Below, in pieces: positions 1 to 11,676 of a DNA stretch of 64,000 nucleotides; positions within the stretch are counted from its first letter, which is position 1, and each line of letters opens with the position of its first letter. A program made the translations under genes and the position numbers. Origin of the DNA: Halictus rubicundus (lineage: Eukaryota > Arthropoda > Insecta > Hymenoptera > Halictidae); the NCBI RefSeq assembly GCF_050948215.1, contig NC_135161.1, positions 2,328,830-2,392,829 on the forward strand, written 5' to 3'. The notes beneath the pieces were generated by a model that was given only the letters and a program-made list of their open reading frames with translations, did no database searches and was not told the origin of the DNA.

Positions 1-967
1 CAAGTAACAATCCCAAAATTATGTGTTTCTGGATAATTTCTCGTTAAATTGTGAATATCGTAAATGATCGAGTATTCTTGAACAGTGGTGCATATTCGTT
101 TGTCTTTTTGTTTTTATAGTAGGATAAAAGTGAAGGTATCTCTGTCGCCAAGATTTGCAGACATCGATTAGATTTCTACCGTAGATCAAAACGCTTACGA
201 AGCGGTACACTCGAAGCGTATCATAAATTCCTGGATAAATTCATGGATTTAACGAAGTTTCGACAAAAAACATGGCGTTTTTTCTCCGAGCCAGACTTCT
301 CTCATCCTTACATCTTTTTTTCCGTTACGCCTTCTTTTTTTCATACTCTTTTTCCGGCGACTTGGCGGAGGCAGCGTTAGAACTTCCTTGGGACGTTAGT
401 TCCCCTGGCGTCGATGAAACCTCAGCAAAGTTGACGAGCTTCCTGAGATGCAGCCTGGCATGCACGCACGCACGCACACGTTCCTCAAGGCGCCACCGTC
501 CAAGAATTTAATTAGTGGCATCCTCTTTCGCTCCGAAAGTATAGTCGGCAGCTTTATCCATCTTGGCGGTTTTCGAGCCTCTGCGCTGTTGCGCGTTGCC
601 ACGAGCCGCTGACACATAACTAGCCGCAGTCGGCATACCGCCGCCGTTGGACGAGCATGAAAATTAAAAAATTTTACTAACTCCCTAGACCGCCGGATAA
701 ACGGGTCCCCCCGGATGCCTTTCGTATTAATATCCCGTCGAATTAAAGCCCCTGCGCGCAGACACCAGAGAATTCTACTCCGCCGAGGGACCGAAATGCC
801 AGGTTTGTTTCTCGTTATCGCGGACGACAAACACGGTCAGAACGTTCCGGTGACGCGGACTCAATTTACATCGCACGGTCTCTCCCTAAAGCTTCTCTGT
901 CGAAATTAAACTGCATCTTTTTTTGTTCATACGATATTGCTAATTTCCATTAAACGGGAGCCTAATG
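1..967. other. No gene; AT-rich start followed by a CpG-dense segment
   Basis: The first 260 bases are AT-rich and show nothing recognisable. From about 360 to 900 the sequence is rich in CpG and holds a short ACGC run at about 463-480. Open frames here overlap on both strands and look like chance. The CpG richness could mark a promoter or first exon, but no start, splice site or conserved protein is visible. Confidence 0.4.
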
Positions 968-969
968 TA

Positions 970-2372
970 AAGGGTGCGGTTCGATAAGGAGGTCAAAAGT
1001 GCCCCCAAACCAAATTGAATTTGCAATAGACCATCCGATAGTTTATCCAAAGAAAATACTTTGTGCCAAATTTCAACCCTATAAAGGACTAATGAAGGTG
1101 AATACTTTTTTACTCAGAATTCCACATTCTTCCATATTTTGGTATAAAAAATATAGTATTTCATTTAAAAAAACAAAGTCGACCTTCAAATCTCCGAAAC
1201 ACTTCCACCTGTAAAAAAAAATAAATACACTAAATTGTGTACCCCTTCAGACCATGCAACTTCTGTATACAAAACTTTTTCGTGCAACGCATCCTTTGGA
1301 AGTTATATAGGTGCAACTTGCAGCGTGGACCACCCTGTATGTCCTCTTATCCTCTTCAATAGAAAATTCGAAAAAAAATCGGTTATATTTTAGCTATTAG
1401 AATGCACATCTATGAATTTTTTCAGAATTTTTAGCTTCGAAACCGAATTTTAAAAAATAAAAAAGATTTTAGAATGCCGATTTCTTGTGGCTGTTATGCG
1501 ATACTAAGTGTATATTTTTACAGTTTTAGCATCTCGTTATGGTTGGTCACATATAATTTTTTCAGATTATTCAAAGTGGGGCTTCATAGTTAAAAAAATA
1601 AAAAACTGCTATGTTTTACCTTTTCCATGCCCGTCCAAGTACCACGTTCGTATGATTCATATAATTAATTTCTTAGATGGATATTATATGGAATTATAAA
1701 TAATATGCATGTATTTCCATGGAAGAGTTCTTACTCCTCTGCTACATTAGTCTTCGTCACTGTCATCATTGATTACAGGGTGTATTTCTTCAGTAGAAAA
1801 AATTTTGAAGAGAATTTCTGTCGGCTTCACAAATTGTGAAAGATACCTACCATGCAATGAGTAATAACTTATCGCAGCTATTTATCGCACCACCCAATGA
1901 TGCGATTACCATATGCACAGTTAGGGTAATAACGTTTGATTCTACGTGTACATTCTATGATTTTTTTAACTATGTGTCCCGACTTTGAAAAATCTTAAAA
2001 TATTATATGTTAACAACCATAAGGAGATGCTAAAATTGTAAAGATATAAACGTAGTATCTCATAACTTCTAGAAGAAAACTTAATTTCAAAATTTCTTTA
2101 TTTTTTAAAATTTGATTTCGGAGCTAAAAATTCTGAAAAAAATTCATAGATGTGCATTCTAATAGCTAAAATATGCCTCATTGTTTCAGAATTTTCAATT
2201 GAAAAGGATAAGAGAAATGAAGGGAAATTCTGATTTTCTTTGTCACCTCATGCCGACATATAGTGTCGAAAACTGGCACAAAGTATTTTTTCTGTGGATA
2301 AGCTATCGAATGATCTGTGGCATATTCAATTTGGTTTGGGGGCCCTTTTGGCCTCCTTATCCGGCTACCCTT
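970..2372 (+). mobile_element. Long-inverted-repeat non-autonomous DNA element, copy 1
   Basis: The ends are AAGGGTGCGG on the left and CGGCTACCCTT on the right, flanked by TA at 968-969 and 2373-2374. The two arms are several hundred bases long and inverted: the segment with CCAAACCAAATTGAAT near 1005 returns inverted near 2330, and the AATTCATAGATGTGCATTCT type motif occurs on both sides. The centre has no transposase-like frame, so the element must have moved with help from another. The same centre and arms occur in the opposite orientation at about 34739-36175. A foreign segment of about 250 bp interrupts the left arm at about 1085-1337. The TA duplication fits the Tc1/mariner/IS630 superfamily; the family is not identified. 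Confidence 0.8.
1085..1337. mobile_element. Fragment of a CAGGGTGG-ended element nested in the left arm
   Basis: The second copy of the host element (34739) runs straight from the motif TTTCAACCCTATA to a segment near CTCTTCAATAGAAAATTC, whereas here about 250 extra bases intervene. The insert ends in GGACCACCCTG followed by TA, the terminal form shared by many mariner-like elements in this window. Its left end is not clear, so it is probably a truncated insertion. Confidence 0.5.
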
Positions 2373-2429
2373 TATTCGAAACAATGTACTGAACGAATAT
2401 TTTTCAGATTATACGTATATTTTACCACG

Positions 2430-2645
2430 CTATAACGTCTGCTGTACTCATCAGGAACTCAGGATGTCAAGAAATTATGTGTAAAAACCGTTACCGCGTG
2501 AATCTACACCTTACGACCGACGAAGATAACGAGATTTTTTCGAAAGCGACAACGCAAATGAAAAAAATTTATTTTATATTTTCGACTTATTTTCTCATGT
2601 AGAATCATCCCCTCCACGTTTATACCATTTTGGAACAACCTGTAG
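2430..2645. mobile_element. Fragment of a TA-flanked element ending in GGAACAACCTG|TA
   Basis: The segment matches 19100-19304 in outline: a GACGAAGATAACGAGA-like stretch, a TTTTCGACTT stretch, a CATGTAGAATC stretch and a right end of GGAACAACCTG before TA, against GGAAACACCCTG before TA in the other copy. Both look like one end of the same mariner-like MITE family. No coding sequence survives. Confidence 0.55.
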
Positions 2646-2692
2646 ACATATGAAATAATATAGTTTACGGAATTTTATTGTTTTTTTTTTTT

Positions 2693-2940
2693 TTAAGAAC
2701 AATTGACTCCAGACCTACAGTTCCTGGAAGACTTTTGTTCTTCGCGATGAGTACTATGGGATTCAATAAAAAAAATTTTTACCTTGAAAAAGTCTGTCAA
2801 GGTCAATTTTGCTCTAAATTTTTGTAACAGATCTAAGCAGACCCTAAGGTGTAGGATCACGCTGTAACGGCTTTTACACACAGTTTCTTGCCACTCTGTA
2901 CACGTCTTTGAACATTGTGCATTACTTGCAGACGACATGG
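2693..2940 (-). repeat. Dispersed repeat shared with 27905-28030
   Basis: Read on the minus strand, the segment contains AAAATTGACCTTGAC, then ACTTTTTCAAGGT, then GAAGAACAAAAGTCTT. The same order appears on the plus strand at 27905-28030. Translations share LTLTDFFKVK, but the AAGGT/ACCTT pattern is typical of the terminal repeats of the D-41-D elements here, so this is more likely a terminal-repeat fragment than a gene. Confidence 0.5.
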
Positions 2941-3950
2941 TCTAGTTCAAGCATGTCCACAGCTAATAATGATGTAATATCAATAATAATTAGGTCATAA
3001 ATTAATTGGCAACCTTCGAGTTAGGCAGATTTGCTTAATGTTTTGCAAACAATTTCTCATAATTTTCTCTATGTTATTGACACATTCCCTTTTTACCGCT
3101 GCGACTTGTATTCTTCAAACCAAACGTGGGCATTATCGAAATAAACTATTTAAAAAATAATCGTTAAGAAAATATATTATCTTATTTGGCTATACGCCAT
3201 TTCAAATAGTAGTTAGTTAGTTAGTTTACTTGAACAGCCAAATAATTTTTTTGTAATTATTTCATTATTTGAACAGCGAAATAATTTTTTTTTAATAATA
3301 TAATTATTTGAAGTTCAAATGAAATTCAAATACGTACTCTACAAAATTCTATTTATTTCATGTACCAAAGAACAATTGTAAAAGCGAATGTAGCTAAATA
3401 TTAATCATTAAGCTACAAAAATTAGCATGTCTCAATTTAATAATTAATTTTTGTTACTCCAATAACCTCTCCTTGAGGTGAAAGTATTTATTGAAAATTT
3501 ATTTATTGAAGATTTATTTATTTGAAAATAATTTTTTATTTGAACGTCAAATAAAAATTAATTTTCTATGTTATTTTTAAAATACAAATAATAAAATATT
3601 TAAAATAATTAATTATTTCATATAATTATTTGTGATCTTATTTCAAATGAAATGAGAATTCCAACAAATCCTTTTGCACATATATTCTACAACGCTTATA
3701 CTTGAAGGAATTTCAAGCAATGAACAATCCATTTTTTGAAAGTGCAAAACTATGCGGCACGGCGCGGCGGTTGGATAATGATTGATTCTGCAACATTTTC
3801 CTTTAACTGCATAATATGTACTACCTAGTTACACGTTTCATTCTATCAACGCAAAGTGTATGTTTAGGGTTGGCTTCCCTGTACATACAGTGTACACGTA
3901 CTCGTGGCCACGTGTGCTTTAAAGAAAAGATTAATAATATAATATTTACC
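2941..3950. other. AT-rich low-complexity stretch, no gene
   Basis: From about 3180 to 3660 the sequence repeats ATTTGAA, AAATAATT and short palindromes, including an imperfect duplication of a TTGAACAGC(C/G)AAATAATT unit at 3232 and 3273 and a TAGT run at 3211-3226. Nothing coding is seen. Confidence 0.45.
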
Positions 3951-3952
3951 TC

Positions 3953-3972
3953 GGGGGGGGGGGGGGGGGGGG
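3953..3972 (+). repeat. Homopolymer run of 20 G
   Basis: Twenty consecutive G bases are present. Such a run is prone to replication slippage and sequencing error, so the exact length is uncertain. Confidence 0.95.
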
Positions 3973-4432
3973 AGCAGCGGTCCAGTTAAGCGAAAGCGCT
4001 AACATTACACAAAAGTACGCGCAGAGTTATTTGAGTCGCGGGCACTTTACAATTCTCCTCAATTAACAACGCGCACGATTCTATAGCCGGCCTGAGAATA
4101 TGGCGGAACGCGATCGGTGACAATTTCGATCCGCGTGACGTACGAAATACAGATTGATGGCGCGAAAATTCTTCCAACTGTAAAACTGTTACGGCCAGCA
4201 GTGACCAAATTAATTTACGAATTCCATAATTTAATCACATGCAAATACAATTCTGCACGGCTGGTCGGCGATTTTATACATAATACTCTTCGCTATGTAT
4301 AGTAGGTTCTCGCTCATTGCACTCCCGATCAAATGCTCGATCTTTACGCGAAGCTCTACCCGTGCATTTTGTTCGCGCAAGGTGGGGAATGTAGTTTAGT
4401 GGAAATGGTACTTGTTCCTTTATGTTGTTATA

Positions 4433-6035
4433 CAGTAAGGAGCATAACTGAACCAATAACCACAACTTTTGTGTAAATCATTATTTATTGCTAGGAATAT
4501 AGAAGAATAAGAAAAAATAAATATTATAATTATTTTTATCATAGTTAGAAGTAACTGAAGAAATTTTTTTCAATAACTAATGTCTCCTCGTTTAGCAATG
4601 ACGAACAAAATAGATTGACTCGGTTTTGCACCGGTCCGTAGAAGAAATGTGTACTTGGAATGTTGTAGTAGTATGTTTACATCTAACACTTTGGTATGTA
4701 TGTTTACAAAATATTCTACATCTTAACACTCAGTTCTTCGCGGTCAGTCGAACGGAAAAGCACCCAAGTGTAGTAAGAATAAATATGAAATCAATTGCTC
4801 CAAATTGTTTAAAAAAAGTAATTTCTCTTTTGAATAACGGTTTTTCAACGCGTAAGACGGCGAAAAATTGCAGTGTTAATCAATCGACAGTGCAGAGAAT
4901 AAGACAAAAATACTGTAAAGCTGTATTATTAAATGTTGGAGGAAGACCAAAGAAATTATCACCGCAGGTTCAACGAAGGATTATACGTTTTGTCTCATCT
5001 GATGAAGCTTCAAGTGCCAATATGGCTGCAAAATTATTAAAAGAAGATACGAATATACAAATAAGTCAGTGGACGGCACGAAAAACCCTCAAACGAGGTG
5101 AGATTAGATGCATTAAGAAAGAAAAGAAGCCAATGTTATCGAAACAAAATATTAAACTTCGTTTGGAATTTGCTGAAAAATATCGAAACTGGACAACTAC
5201 TGACTGGAAACGGGTTATTTGGTCCGACGAGAGCAAAATTAACAGAATTTGATCAGATGGCATATCTTGGTGCTGGATTCATAAAAACAAAAGACTTAAA
5301 CCACGACATGTGAAACAAACGTTAAGGCATGGAGGCGGATCTCTAATGTTCTGGGGGTGTCTAACATCATTTGGTGTTGGATCACTGCACCGAATTAATG
5401 GCATCATGAATCAATACATGTACAAGGATATTTTACAAGATCATCTTATAGATGCTGTTGAAAATATGCCTTTTGAAAAAAAAATGTATTTTTCATGCAT
5501 GACAGAGACCCTAAGCACACTGCTAAAAGTGTAAAAAATTGGCTCAGTACTAATAAATTTCCTGTTCTGGATTGGCCTGCACAGAGCCCCGAACTCAACC
5601 CCATAGAGAATCTATGGGGTTTACTAAAAAGACGGCTTTGGGATTCATATGACTCCCAACCAACTTCAATCACAGATTTGTATGATAGAAATCAAGTACG
5701 GTGGGGAAAAATATCTCCGGATTATTGTAAAAAATTAGTAGAAAGTATGCCAAAGCGAATTAGTGCAGTTTTACAAGCAAAAGGACGAAATATTAAAAAT
5801 AAATAATATATTAAATATTGCCAAGTATTAAACGTGGTGCAAAACCGAGTCAATCCATTTGTTTTGTCATTGCTAAACGAGGAGACATTAATTATCGAAA
5901 AAAATTTCTTCAGTTACTTCTAACTATGATAAAAATAATTATAATGTTTATTTTTTGTTATTCCTCTATATTCCTAGCAATAAATAATAATTTACACAAA
6001 AGTTGTGGTTATTGGTTCAGTTATGCTCCTTACTG
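4433..6035 (+). mobile_element. Tc1-like transposon with 200-bp inverted repeats
   Basis: The element is 1603 bp, flanked by TA at 4431-4432 and 6036-6037. Its inverted repeats are about 200 bp each (4433-4632 and 5836-6035), begin CAGTAAGGAGCATAACTG and differ at only about ten positions by eye. It encloses one transposase gene in plus orientation, broken by one stop and one frameshift. Tc1 elements usually have shorter repeats; long ones occur in the IR/DR subgroup, but no clear internal direct repeat was found here. The close match of the two ends suggests a fairly recent insertion. Confidence 0.93.
4785..5806 (+). pseudogene. Tc1-like transposase (DD34E), broken
   Basis: A transposase cuts the element at its inverted repeats and joins it to a TA target. 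The reading starts MKSIAPNCLKK and has an N-terminal helix-turn-helix (about residues 5-45, NGFSTRKTAKNCSVNQSTVQ), a GGRPKKLS linker typical of the second DNA-binding motif, and a DDE domain. The first catalytic D lies in VIWSDESK (5220-5240), the second in MHDRDPKH (near 5500), and the E in SPELNPIENLWG (near 5610); 34 residues separate the second D from the E. An in-frame TGA at about 5250 follows KINRI, and a one-base frameshift lies near 5480-5495 in an A-rich or T-rich run. With these two lesions repaired the length of about 340 residues matches the family. It is probably inactive. Confidence 0.9.
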
Positions 6036-6099
6036 TATGGACACATTGGTCGCAGCTTCGATTGAATAGCGGGAAAGTTATAGGCGGGAAGTCTTATGC

Positions 6100-6368
6100 C
6101 AGCGCTGGGCACGTTTACCTCAATTGAGGCAAAACCGTCCCCATCATAGCGCCGCCTGTCCCCTTCCAGTAAGCGCCGCGCCCATGCGCCTGCGCCGTTA
6201 CTATGGAGAAAGGACGCGCTTCGCCTGTGGTGTATTGCTACGAAGGCAGGTACAGTGGGGCAACGAAGACGCGAGACACCAGCGAACGCGACGAAGGTGC
6301 GCGCTACACGAAAGAAAGGTTGTTAGGGGATGCAAGCGTTTCAGGGGCCCCAACCGTGCTCAGCATCG
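6100..6368 (-). mobile_element. hAT-type MITE M1, copy a
   Basis: A GC-rich element of about 270 bp, reverse to the other copies. It begins CAGCGCTGGGCACG and ends near CGTGCTCAGCATCG, close to the M1 consensus ends CAGTGCTGGGCACG and its complement. Inside are the shared M1 landmarks CTCAATTGAGGCAAAACCGTC, CATAGCGCC and CGACGAAGG. No convincing 8-bp duplication was found for this copy. The open frames across it (6124-6556) are incidental. Confidence 0.75.
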
Positions 6369-6958
6369 ATTGGACACCTCGTTCGTTACGAAAGCCACGG
6401 ATCTTGCTTGAAATTCCCGGTTCCGTTCTCGCGCAACGAGCGAGTACGCACTATAATAGCAAACAAGTGTTTTCTCTAGGACTTGCCGCGAAGCTTATCG
6501 AGCTATCGCGAGAAATACGAATTGGGAATGAAGTTGGTCCAGTTGCCGCGAATTAGGCTTCCCCATCTCGACGATGACCGACAGTAAAACACCTCCGTGA
6601 ACTAAGTAACTCGCTTAAAAAATGGCTAATCGCGACTACGGCTAACGCAATAGTGACTCTTAATTTTCGGTAACCCGGTAACCCGGAAGCGAAGGGTCCG
6701 CCAGTTTCCTCATCTTTTCCGTTGTACTAAATCCTAACTCGTGCGCTCGTGTCAGTACACAGGGCTGATCCTTATCGGATGGTACCTCGCCCGTAAATAC
6801 ACGTCCCGATTTCCTTAACGATCCTCACGAATCGCCGCAGACATTCTCGGACATCTTAAGATACTCGGCACCGCTTTAGCAGGTTGTCCCATTTCTTACC
6901 GGGCGACATATCGATGAGGCAAACACGAAGGTGTGGTAGGGCCCAATATTATTTCTTG
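6369..6958. other. No gene seen; CpG-containing unique sequence
   Basis: The stretch has moderate GC content and short open frames on the plus strand that continue from the MITE. No conserved protein motif, splice pair or repeat was recognised. Confidence 0.3.
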
Positions 6959-7056
6959 TTGATTTTTGCAACCTTGGATTACCTCAAGGACATTTCAAAG
7001 ACGTATGCTGGATATGTTTTTTTTTTCTGTACTTTAATAATATCAAAACAATGATA
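6959..7056. mobile_element. Solo terminal-repeat fragment of a D-41-D element
   Basis: The segment TTACCTCAAGGAC, TTTCAAAGACGTATGCTG, CTGTACTTTAATAATATC is the reverse complement of the left terminal repeat of the element at 26440-27211. Nothing of a transposase remains. Confidence 0.6.
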
Positions 7057-7110
7057 CAGTGAATCCGCGTTTTATGTCAGCAGCACGGATCTCGACGTCC
7101 CTTAAGGGCC
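7056..7110. repeat. Repeat ending TA|CAGTGAATCCGCG, shared with 21790-21845
   Basis: The motif CAGTGAATCCGCGTTTTATG followed by TCAGCAG recurs inverted near 21800-21845 as a TGCTGACATAACACGCGG stretch. The TA followed by CAGTG suggests the end of a Tc1/mariner MITE, but a partner end was not found. Confidence 0.45.
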
Positions 7111-7254
7111 CGGGATAGTCACGTGACTTTTTCCATTCACGTCTCACAAGACTTTTTTCGTCTTGATCCGACGAGTCTTAAGTCTGTGACTAAACTTGTC
7201 ACATTTTTTGCTTTGCATTATCGATATCATGAATTCTGACGCCAGAAACGTGCT

Positions 7255-7500
7255 TCAAGTTTTTGACTTTATTTCGAAGAGAATCAAGACAAAGTATAGT
7301 ATATTATCATTATTATTTTATGGGTCTTTCGCCAACATATTCGTGGCATTTTTCTAATGAAAATGATACCAAATATGATATAATTCGGATGATATTTACT
7401 TGTGTAATGAACGGCCCCTCATCGAAAAAAAACGCAAAAAATGAATTCGTTTACGTTTCTCGACATTATAGAATTAACTATCGAGTGGTGAAAAAAAGTA
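7255..7500. repeat. Degenerate copy of a dispersed AT-rich repeat
   Basis: Motifs such as TTTCGCCAACATATTCGTGG followed by CATTTTTCTAATGAAAATGA and an ACCAAATATGATAT stretch also appear in the repeats at 13511-13798, 21475-21610, 53820-53930 and 58880-58960. This indicates one old repeat family. The 82-residue open frame here is a by-product. Confidence 0.45.
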
Positions 7501-9592
7501 TTTTACAATAGCCCAATCCTTTCTGAACAAACCAGAAAAAAAATTTAGCTCAATCGGACAGACAATTCCTGAGATAAAAGTTCATAAGTGAAGCTCATTT
7601 TTTCCAAAATGGGCAAAAATTGCAAACTTCGAAGGCCTGTAGTTTCTAAACACGTTCCGAATCAGCAAAATGATGACCTAAACCTCTCCCTAATTTCGCA
7701 TGGATTACAACATATTTTATGTAGAACATAATCGCCGGTAGTGACGTTGAAAAGTGATCGATCTGGCATGGAATGACCCGTATACATACATGTATGGGTG
7801 TTGCGCATTTGTGACTAAACCGGGTGGGTCAAACATAAAAGATTGAAATCATTGGAAGAATGTAAGAATGTGTTCATGTTATTTTCAAATATTTAAAATC
7901 ATCACTAAAAGAGAGAAATCTCTGCGTAACTCTTTTTTCTTGTAAATATGCCATACTTACATGAACATTCTATTTTACATAAAGATCCACAGTCTGCTTA
8001 TTATATTTTTCCGTGTACTACTTGTTTAGGTCAATGGACTTATCGCCAGCGATTTATTCAAATACATGCGTACGTATGTAAATACTAAACACGGAGGTAT
8101 GAGTGATGTCCATGCAACTGCGATATCAATATTTATTTCCAAGTTACTGTTACGATACGAAACACATTCAGCTGAATGTTTCATTATAAACAATTTGGTA
8201 CTGATTGGATTGTGATTTTATAAGGAAAAATTAAACTATTATCATTGTTTGTGATTTGCTGAAATTAGAATCCAATGTTTTTTTTTAAGAGTTAGCTTCC
8301 GCGTTTCTATTATTCTTTCATTTATTTACTTTATTAGTTACTATTTTATTCTATTTTATGCTTTTATACCATACTTTTTCTAACAAAGAAATAGTGGAAT
8401 ATGTAACGGGATAGCCAATTTTCATGGGATGGAAGTTTAAGTAAGGCTGTCGAAATAGATTTTCAATTTGATAATTATAGTTATATACATTTAAAAGAAA
8501 ATTGTATTGCAAAATTCTTTTTAAATGATGAGCGAGGGGGGTGCGTTTCTAAAAAATGCATTAAAAAATTTGTTTACGCACTTTGGTAGACACAATAATA
8601 CCATGCAACTTTCAGAAAAACTTACCTCAAATCACGGAAGTTACTTCAAATCACTTCAAGGTAGTACAACATTTCTGGGACACGCTGTAGGTTTTGGTTA
8701 TATCCAAATATTATAAGCGTCAACATCGCTGTCTGTAGCAGCTCCCGAAAAATTCTCTTCGGACTGAAAAAGAACAAGTATATGCTTAAACTACATACAG
8801 TTTCCGGGGACGTGAAACGAAACAATGGTTTCGAAACGAAAAAATGGTTTTTCCCTTTTTTCATACTTTAAACATGGATTCGTGGACTCTTTCCATCATG
8901 CATGTAACTTATGCGACTTTACAAAAGACATTTTTTCAATTTTCGTTACAGTCCCACATAAAAAAGTTGTGAAGAACAACTTTTACTATTTTTTTTTTTT
9001 TTCGTAATTCCGACTAATGCAATTTTTCCAAAATTGTCGGCACACTTTATCTGGTAAACCAATGTTTCTAGCTTGGCAGACAAACTGAAATCGTCTGGTC
9101 CATTTATAAAAAAAGTGATTCTCATGTAAATGTGAGCCATCAATTATCTGACTGACTGTAGGTAATAAATAAGATGCCAACTACTAACATGAGTGGACGA
9201 ATCGGATAAATTTCACGGTCAGCTTGTAATCGGTCCACTCGGCTAAAGTGATTATTGAAGATCTCATACTCGAATCTTGTTGCTGGCATTAGGGCCGTTT
9301 GCTCTTGGCACGTGTTTCAACCACAATATGCACACATATGCATGTAAATATTAAGAAGTACATAAGGCAAACAGTTCCTGGATACGTAAAGGGAAGCGCA
9401 ATGGCGACGATATTATCAGAAGCGCATCGAGCACGGCGAATGATGCAAATGTGATTGATTCGTCATTGATCTTGTTCGGCCATGCACGCGGCACGTCAGA
9501 GACGGCGCATTACACGCGTGCGAAATATCGCTGTAGTGATGTTACGTTATGCACCTACTACACTCTACGACAATGCTATGTATGTACATATA
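7501..9592. other. AT-rich stretch, no gene recognised
   Basis: Several short frames of 60-72 residues exist but carry no recognisable domain. On the minus strand a GAGGTAAGTTTTT-like donor at about 8623-8635 stands alone without a supported exon. The stretch includes a T run near 8990-9002. Confidence 0.35.
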
Positions 9593-9937
9593 CACTGCCG
9601 CTCAAAAGTATGTGGACACCTTTTCAAGCGGAATAACTTTGTTAATATTGGTCCAAATGACTTGAATCTTTTTCAGATGTTAGACCGACTAGTTTGCTAG
9701 AGAATGACTAAACAAATGTTCTTTTTAGATTGCAATTCGTTGGAATGATAAATAAATTAAAAAATTATGTTTTTTCAACTTTTTCATCTGATCTTATGAC
9801 GATAATTTAAAAAATGCGTTTTGTAGATTTCGATGACTTATATGCATACTGAAAATTTCATAAAAATCGGTTAATGTTGCAATGTGCTACAAACGTTTCA
9901 AGATGAAAAGGTGTCCACATACTTTTGAGCGGCAGTG
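9593..9937. mobile_element. Tc1-like MITE with ends CACTGCCGCTCAAAAG
   Basis: The element is 345 bp and flanked by TA at 9591-9592 and 9938-9939. The inverted ends match over about 32 bases, starting CACTGCCGCTCAAAAGTATG and continuing TGGACACC. It has no open frame of its own and needs a Tc1-type transposase. Subterminal parts (TTTGTTAATATTGG; GTTGCAATGTGCTAC) are also found in each arm of the inverted dimer at 23131-23779. Confidence 0.9.
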
Positions 9938-9939
9938 TA

Positions 9940-11355
9940 AGACACTATACCGAACCATACAAATCAGTGTTATGAAAGACAATTTGCCCCTCCTCTGTAT
10001 ATACGGTGTATACACTGCGATGAGAATAAAATAAAATAGCTAAAAATTATAATAATAACACTCAATACTCACAGCAAAACTATAAAGTGTGTAATGTTTT
10101 TTCTAAAAACCGAATACGAATACTTAATTTTTATTGTTCATCGACAGCATGTACAGCCACCTTTATTTTCTATAACGTTGAACAGGGTTTTTGTCTATTT
10201 TTCATTTTTTCAAATTTAAACAAAAGAAATGTCTTTAACTGAAATAATTTTTAATAAAGACTCTTATGTTTTCTCTTATGATTTGTTGGTTCAACCGTTT
10301 CATAATTTAAGAGAAAAAAAAGGTTGATACTTGTTTTACACGTCTATAAAACCAACAATTTTCAAGATTTCAAAAAGTCCTTCGAGATACGTTCACATGT
10401 CACTGAACACTACAACATAATCGAATTTGAACAGTACTCCGAGAAGTGTCCGGTTTCGCCAGGAACGACTCCCCAAGCGAATAGAAAGTGAGCTAAAATT
10501 CCAGATCGATTCGAAATGAAATGAACACGGTGGTAATAGTAACGATCAGTTCGTTGATTCTGTAAGCAGGAATCCGCCTCGTTCTGCCGCCTTGTTCTGG
10601 ACTGGCATACCGGTTCTTTTGGATTGTTGGGATTTTTTTTTCTTTGAATGATCACGATCCCCCGAATGGTGGTCGTGTATTACGGGCCTGAATAAAGCGT
10701 GAACCGTGTCGTGTACACCTCGTCAAAGAGTAAACCATTGGAAGGACGCCCCATTCTTCTCATTTAATGCAGATACGCTTAAGCCGTTCCTACGAACGCA
10801 TGTTGCGTCACTCTGCGAATAGAAAACGCGCGAGGGCTGCTGCTGGACCATTCAGTCGAGATTCCGGTGCCTTGGGAACATTTTGTTCGAACGTTTCTAG
10901 CAGCTAGGAAAAAGCTCAATAGTACCTACGGTCTCTCGCGATTAAAGTCATAACTCCATTATGCTCACCTTCCTGCTCCTTCTCCCCCTTCTCTACCTTT
11001 CCATCTCCTCTCGTGACTGGCGGTTCATTGTTCTACCCTGATTTATGACATTGTGCGTTCGTTCGATCACTTCTGCCGTGTTTCCAGATCTCTCGCGTGC
11101 GAACCAGCCCACATCAACCGCCATTGTCCAAGGTTCGAAATAAATACTCCTGAAATTGACTTCAATATCGAGCCGTCAATAATTCTGGTTTGCTATTTCA
11201 TTATTTTGTAATATTCAGTCAGATTCGAGATGCAATTGTAACACTTTTCGCATGGACCCTATAAAACTACCGGGTTCGAAAATAGACAAAAACGACAGAT
11301 TTGCCGCGTTGACTTCATGCGTTTTATAGCTTTGTAAATTTTATTTTGGATGGCC
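9940..11355. other. No gene recognised; pyrimidine-rich and CpG-bearing patches
   Basis: The stretch is AT-rich to about 10400, then more mixed. A pyrimidine-rich tract lies near 10965-11010. No exon with matched splice sites or conserved protein was seen. Confidence 0.3.
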
Positions 11356-11359
11356 TTAA

Positions 11360-11594
11360 CACGTTGAATGCCACGTCACCCATACGTGGGTGACGGAATT
11401 ATTTGTGCAGGTTTTAAAATGAATTTTTACGTTGATACATTCGTTGAACCAAATTTGATTAGGATCTGTAACATGCAATGAAGTTGGAGGACTACTCGGT
11501 GTCATACATTTAATTTTTTTCAATTTTTATTTCAGTAAATAACTTATTATGATTTTATGGAATTTTTGGTCTTTCTAGTTTGGCGATCAAAGTG
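11360..11594. mobile_element. piggyBac-like MITE flanked by TTAA
   Basis: TTAA occurs at 11356-11359 and 11595-11598. The ends read CACGTTGAATGCCA and, inverted, CACTTTGATCGCCA, agreeing at 11 of 14 positions. A perfect 9-bp hairpin, CGTCACCCA with loop TACG, lies at 11374-11395 just inside the left end. TTAA targets define piggyBac transposition; the element has no transposase. Confidence 0.65.
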
Positions 11595-11676
11595 TTAAAG
11601 TAGAGCATGTACAGTGGTTACACGATATATGTCCACCACACGGGATTAGCCAGGGACATGTATTGGATAGGAGGTA

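Noticed and set aside
6124..6556. Frames of 95 and 117 residues
   Set aside because: They are produced by the GC-rich M1 MITE and do not continue as a recognisable protein.
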